Of a stretch of 34,546 bases of DNA, positions 31,908 to 34,546 are shown piece by piece; within the stretch, counting starts at the first letter, position 1; each line of letters starts with the position of its first letter. The notes under the pieces are model-generated. The model made no database searches. It was not told the origin of the DNA and saw nothing but the letters and a program-made list of their open reading frames with translations. Source of the DNA: Siminovitchia fortis (GTDB taxonomy: Bacteria; Bacillota; Bacilli; Bacillales; Bacillaceae_C); assembly GCF_003605365.2 (NCBI RefSeq), contig NZ_QYTU02000037.1:1-34546 (forward strand), given 5' to 3'. A program made the position numbers and the translations under genes.

Positions 31908-31953
31908 GTTTGGCGAACGCGGGTATGATCATTACAAAAAGGAGCGTTTAAAT

Positions 31954-32385
31954 ATGAGCGTAACAATCAAACAGCTTCAATCGCATGATGAGATCATGTC
32001 AGCCTTTTCCGTTATAAAGCAACTGCGGACCCATCTGGATGAAGACTCATATCTTGAATTGGTCATTGAAGCACAGGAAAAAGAGGGCTACAAAATGTTC
32101 GCCCTGCTCCATGAAGGGAAAATCGTTGCGGTAATTGGTTTCCAGCCCATGATCACTCTATATTACGGGAAATTCGTTTGGATTTGCGATTTAGTTACGG
32201 ATGCCAACAGTCGTTCAAAAGGATACGGTGAACAACTTCTTTCATATGTGCATAAATGGGCAAAGGAAAACCAGTTCGAAAGCGTTGCGCTGTCTTCCGG
32301 GCTGCAGCGGACGGATGCACACCGCTTTTACGAAGAAAAAATGGGCTATGATAAGGTTAGTTATGTGTTTAAAGCAGGTTTATAG
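31954..32385 (+). CDS. GNAT family N-acetyltransferase
   Basis: The 143-residue protein has the GNAT acyl-CoA-binding motif A as [25 protein letters not shown] (the R-x-x-G-Y-G loop binds the CoA pyrophosphate), followed by [23 protein letters not shown], the typical motif B. It would acetylate an amine on a small molecule or protein; the substrate is unknown. ATG 31954 follows AAAAAGGAGCG. The longer ORF from 31867 has no ribosome binding site. The DnaA-box cluster lies immediately upstream, so its promoter may be covered by DnaA. Confidence 0.9.
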   Translation: MSVTIKQLQSHDEIMSAFSVIKQLRTHLDEDSYLELVIEAQEKEGYKMFALLHEGKIVAVIGFQPMITLYYGKFVWICDLVTDANSRSKGYGEQLLSYVHKWAKENQFESVALSSGLQRTDAHRFYEEKMGYDKVSYVFKAGL

Positions 32386-32390
32386 TAATT

Positions 32391-32408
32391 GTCATGATCC
32401 ATCATGAC
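32391..32408. repeat. Short inverted repeat after the GNAT gene
   Basis: GTCATGAT and ATCATGAC are separated by only 2 bp, giving an 18-bp nearly perfect palindrome six bases past the GNAT stop. Without a U tract it is more operator-like than terminator-like; it lies about 75 bp before the -10 of the antitoxin gene. Confidence 0.45.
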
Positions 32409-32479
32409 CAAGAGCTTATGATATGATTTTTATAGTTGCGCCTTTTTATTGAACAATTCATATCAGCCCGAATATAAGT

Positions 32480-32485
32480 TATAAT
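32480..32485 (+). promoter_or_regulatory. -10 element of the toxin-antitoxin pair
   Basis: A perfect TATAAT lies 30 bp before the antitoxin start; the -35 (TTCATA at 17-bp spacing) is poor. Confidence 0.45.
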
Positions 32486-32514
32486 AAGAGTAGAATTCAA
32501 CGGAGGTGTATGAT

Positions 32515-32685
32515 ATGTCTATTCCGGATAAAATTATCAAGGAAATTGACATGTTAAGTGAGAAAGAAAGAAAAAGAGTGCTCGATAAGATTAAAGAAAA
32601 ATATATGTCTGGGGATGTTATTTTACTAGGAGAAAATTATGCTTGGTGGGATAATGAGGAGGATGACATATACAATGAGCGGTAG
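32515..32685 (+). CDS. Type II antitoxin-like small protein
   Basis: A 56-residue protein: a helical N-terminus (PDKIIKEIDMLSEKERKRVL) that could dimerise, and an acidic, Trp-containing C-terminal tail (NYAWWDNEEDDIYNER) of the kind that wraps and blocks MazF/PemK-type toxins. It starts at ATG 32515 behind CGGAGGTG. Its end overlaps the toxin start by 11 bp, the coupled arrangement usual in such pairs. The reading frame is intact, whereas the toxin is not. Confidence 0.75.
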   Translation: MSIPDKIIKEIDMLSEKERKRVLDKIKEKYMSGDVILLGENYAWWDNEEDDIYNER

Positions 32686-32960
32686 GATGAAGCAGGGCGA
32701 TGTTTGGTTGGCAAATGTCCTTTTTAAAGGAACTCGTCAAACTAAGCAACGCCCTGTTGTTATTGTCGGAAATGAATTGGCATTGGATGTGGATGTTATT
32801 ATTTCCCCAGTTACCAGCCAACAGCCCAGAAATTAATTTGATGTTGTTTTTTGGAGTATTGGAAAGATGATATTAAAGTTTTCCCTTTTTATGATAATTT
32901 AATCATCCGTTATGGAAAAACATCATTTTTTAATTTTTTAAGGACAAGACTTCGTGATTT
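32675..32960 (+). pseudogene. Decayed PemK/MazF-type toxin
   Basis: The first 54 codons match a MazF/PemK-type endoribonuclease: MKQGDVWLANVLF, KQRPVVIVGNE and DVDVIISPVTSQ are the conserved RNA-binding and dimer strands. A stop follows at 32834-32836 (PRN then TAA). Beyond it, FDVV continues in the same frame for four codons, and EYWKDDIKVFP continues in the next frame (from 32851) after the T run at 32846-32851. At least one nonsense change and one frameshift have therefore occurred, and the expected C-terminal segment is no longer recognisable before the aspA terminator. Starts are possible at ATG 32675 or 32687. Confidence 0.75.
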
Positions 32961-32962
32961 AT

Positions 32963-33000
32963 CCGAAAAAAAGAACCCCCGCTCAAGTCGAGGATTCCCA
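32963..33000 (-). terminator. Terminator of aspA
   Basis: On the minus strand GAATCCTC pairs with GGGGGTTC (two G-U pairs) and is followed by TTTTTTT, about 10 bp past the aspA stop. It is not symmetrical enough to serve the plus strand well. Confidence 0.65.
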
Positions 33001-33008
33001 TTTTCCCT

Positions 33009-34436
33009 TTATCTTTTCAACAAAGCCGCACCGGCGATTCCCGGGTTGGTCATTTCATGTGCATCTAAAATTTGATCAAGCTCTTCAGAAGTCAGCACGC
33101 CTAGCTCGAGGCAAAGTTCGCGGACGGAACGGCCTGTTTCAATAGCTTCCCTGGCGATGGCTGCAGCGGCTTCGTATCCGATATGCGGGTTGACTGCAGT
33201 AATGATGCCCACGCTTGATTCAACGTAATGTTTCATTCTTTCCTCGTTGGCGATGATGCCTGAAACGCAGTATTCAGTGAACACTCTGAAACCGTTTGTC
33301 ATTACTGTGATAGAGTCCATCAAATTGTAGACAAGGACCGGCCCCATCACGTTCAGTTCAAACTGCCCCGCTTCTGAAGCCAGGCTGATAGTCTGGTCAT
33401 TTCCGACCACTTGGAAAGCGATTTGGTTGATTAGTTCGGCCATGACCGGATTCACTTTTCCGGGCATGATGGATGAACCCGGCTGCCTTGCGGGAAGACT
33501 GATTTCCGCAAGGCCCGCTTTCGGTCCAGACGCCATGAATCTCAGGTCATTTGCAATTTTGGACATGTTCGTCATACAGATTTTCAACGCGGCAGACACC
33601 TCTGTGTAAGCATCCGTGTTCTGCGTTGCATCAACCAAGTTTTCCGCTGCAACCATCGGCAGTCCGCTGATATCCTGAAGATATTCAACAGCCAGTTCGA
33701 TATATTTTGGATCAGCGTTTAAGCCTGATCCGACTGCTGTTGCTCCCAAGTTCACTTCGTAAAGCCCCTCTTTTGAGCGGCGGATCCGTTTAATGTCCCT
33801 TCCGATGACACGGCTGTATGCACCGAACTCCTGGCCGAGACGGATGGGAACAGCATCCTGTAGATGAGTTCTTCCCATTTTCACAACATGGTCAAATTCT
33901 TTTTGCTTATTTTCAAAAGCGGCTTGCATCTCTTCCATGACTGACAGCAATCCATCCAGAACATTCAGTACTGCTACATGGATGGCTGTCGGAACACTAT
34001 CGTTAGTAGATTGGGCCATATTCACATGGGAGTTGGGGCTGATGGAGGCGTAATCGCCTTTGTTTTTGCCGAGCAATTCAAGCGCTCTATTCGCAATGAC
34101 CTCGTTGGCATTCATATTCATCGAAGTGCCTGCTCCGCCTTGAATCGGATCCACGATAAACTGGTCATGCAGTTTCCCTTCAATGATCTCCTGCGAAGCC
34201 TCAACAATCGCCTGCCCGATTTCCCCCGGCAGCAATCCGACTTCCGTGTTCGCCAATGCCGCAGCTTTTTTAACAATGGCCAATGCTTTAATCAGCTCTT
34301 CATGAAGCTTGTTTCCCGTGATTGGAAAATTTTCCACAGCCCTGAGTGTTTGAATCCCGTAATAAGCATCGACGGGTACTTCCTTTGTTCCCAAAAAGTC
34401 TTTTTCCTCTCGTGTTTCCATGACTGACACTTCCAT
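33009..34436 (-). CDS. aspA: Aspartate ammonia-lyase (aspartase)
   Basis: Aspartase converts L-aspartate to fumarate and ammonia. The 475-residue protein matches the family length. It carries the fumarase/aspartase superfamily signature GSSIMPGKVNP (the SS loop with catalytic Ser), the substrate-binding segments QGGAGTSMNMNANEV and SPNSHVNMAQSTND, and GRTHLQDAVP. The QGGAGTS-MNMN and GATAVGSGLN versions favour aspartase over class II fumarase. I chose ATG 34436 because GGAGGA lies 9 nt upstream; a longer reading to 34493 has no ribosome binding site. The next gene upstream on this strand is outside the window; in Bacillus an asparaginase gene often precedes it, but that cannot be checked here. 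Confidence 0.92.
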   Translation of the reverse strand: MEVSVMETREEKDFLGTKEVPVDAYYGIQTLRAVENFPITGNKLHEELIKALAIVKKAAALANTEVGLLPGEIGQAIVEASQEIIEGKLHDQFIVDPIQGGAGTSMNMNANEVIANRALELLGKNKGDYASISPNSHVNMAQSTNDSVPTAIHVAVLNVLDGLLSVMEEMQAAFENKQKEFDHVVKMGRTHLQDAVPIRLGQEFGAYSRVIGRDIKRIRRSKEGLYEVNLGATAVGSGLNADPKYIELAVEYLQDISGLPMVAAENLVDATQNTDAYTEVSAALKICMTNMSKIANDLRFMASGPKAGLAEISLPARQPGSSIMPGKVNPVMAELINQIAFQVVGNDQTISLASEAGQFELNVMGPVLVYNLMDSITVMTNGFRVFTEYCVSGIIANEERMKHYVESSVGIITAVNPHIGYEAAAAIAREAIETGRSVRELCLELGVLTSEELDQILDAHEMTNPGIAGAALLKR

Positions 34437-34482
34437 TTTTTCCGTCCTCCATCTGGTATACTTTATGAATGCATAAAAGTCT

Positions 34483-34509
34483 GCCCGGATCAACTTTCAA
34501 GATCCGGGC
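34483..34509 (-). terminator. Hairpin upstream of aspA, probable terminator of a gene beyond the window
   Basis: GCCCGGATC and GATCCGGGC form a perfect 9-bp stem with a 9-nt loop. On the minus strand it is followed by AGACTTTTATG. It could end an upstream gene or lie in the aspA leader as an attenuator; the end of the window prevents a decision. Confidence 0.55.
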
Positions 34510-34546
34510 TATCATAGATTAATCCTGAATTACGAAAGTAAAATCT

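Noticed and set aside
31766-31951. 61-residue plus-strand ORF before the GNAT gene
   Set aside because: It overlaps DnaA boxes, lacks a ribosome binding site and has no recognisable features.

Overview
This window looks like chromosomal DNA of an endospore-forming member of the Bacillaceae. The evidence is two GerA-type spore-germination receptor loci, two LysM plus glycosyl hydrolase 18 enzymes of the spore-cortex-lytic (SleL/YaaH-like) kind, AGGAGG-type ribosome binding sites, a CcpA cre box, DUF3231 and DUF421 proteins, and frequent TTG/GTG starts. I cannot name the species from sequence alone. There are no rRNA or tRNA genes, no CRISPR array, no phage and no complete transposase gene. What stands out is accessory intergenic DNA: hairpin repeats and short tandem arrays of several families.

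Layout. 1-1.2 kb: a minus-strand pair, a nucleotidyltransferase-like protein followed by an XRE regulator, resembling a toxin-antitoxin or defence-like module. 1.4-4 kb: a CNNM/CorC-type membrane transporter (minus), divergent from undecaprenyl-diphosphatase uppP. 4-5.4 kb: a 3xLysM-GH18 enzyme. 5.4-6.9 kb: a membrane protein and a TetR regulator, with near-identical operator-like sequences upstream of each. 6.9-8.4 kb: hairpin repeat copy 1, then a decayed metal locus: an intact HMA chaperone gene, and a P1B-ATPase N-terminus fused by deletion to the C-terminus of a Crp/Fnr regulator. An FNR-like palindrome sits at the class II position of the locus promoter. 8.4-10.6 kb: an AHSA1/SRPBCC protein, then a 2xLysM-GH18 gene bracketed by two related degenerate tandem arrays in opposite orientation. 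10.7-12.1 kb: an orphan ABC substrate-binding lipoprotein with a consensus promoter, and a small CxxC protein. 12.1-12.9 kb: repeat copy 2 carrying a nested hairpin, plus tandem ~52-bp units.

12.9-16.5 kb: a complete gerA-gerB-gerC operon with coupled stop/start overlaps. 16.7-18.9 kb: a DUF2071 (YqjF-like) protein and an FMN-binding glutamate-synthase-family protein. 18.9-23.4 kb: repeat copy 3 directly in front of a second germination locus, made of gerA, a gerC broken by a frameshift in a six-G run, a gerB on the opposite strand, and a small two-helix protein that could be a receptor D subunit. 23.4-25.7 kb: a membrane protein and a DUF3231 protein, divergent from a DUF421/YetF protein. 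25.7-28.7 kb: an FAD-dependent amine/amino-acid oxidase-like enzyme and an alanine/glycine:cation symporter under a perfect cre box. 28.8-30.5 kb: a three-copy 52-bp tandem repeat, a coiled-coil membrane peptide, an RDD protein and a SAM methyltransferase. 30.6-32.4 kb: an MDR oxidoreductase, a DnaA-box cluster and a GNAT acetyltransferase. 32.5-33 kb: an antitoxin gene with a decayed MazF/PemK-type toxin. 33-34.4 kb: aspartate ammonia-lyase.

Functional themes are spore germination and cortex lysis, cell-envelope lipid recycling, amino acid uptake and catabolism, and several genes in decay (P-type ATPase/Crp, gerC, toxin). The most checkable new points are the DnaA-box cluster, the inverted arrays around the GH18 gene, the shared 52-bp repeat family, the FNR-box plus Crp-remnant link, and the nucleotidyltransferase/XRE pair.
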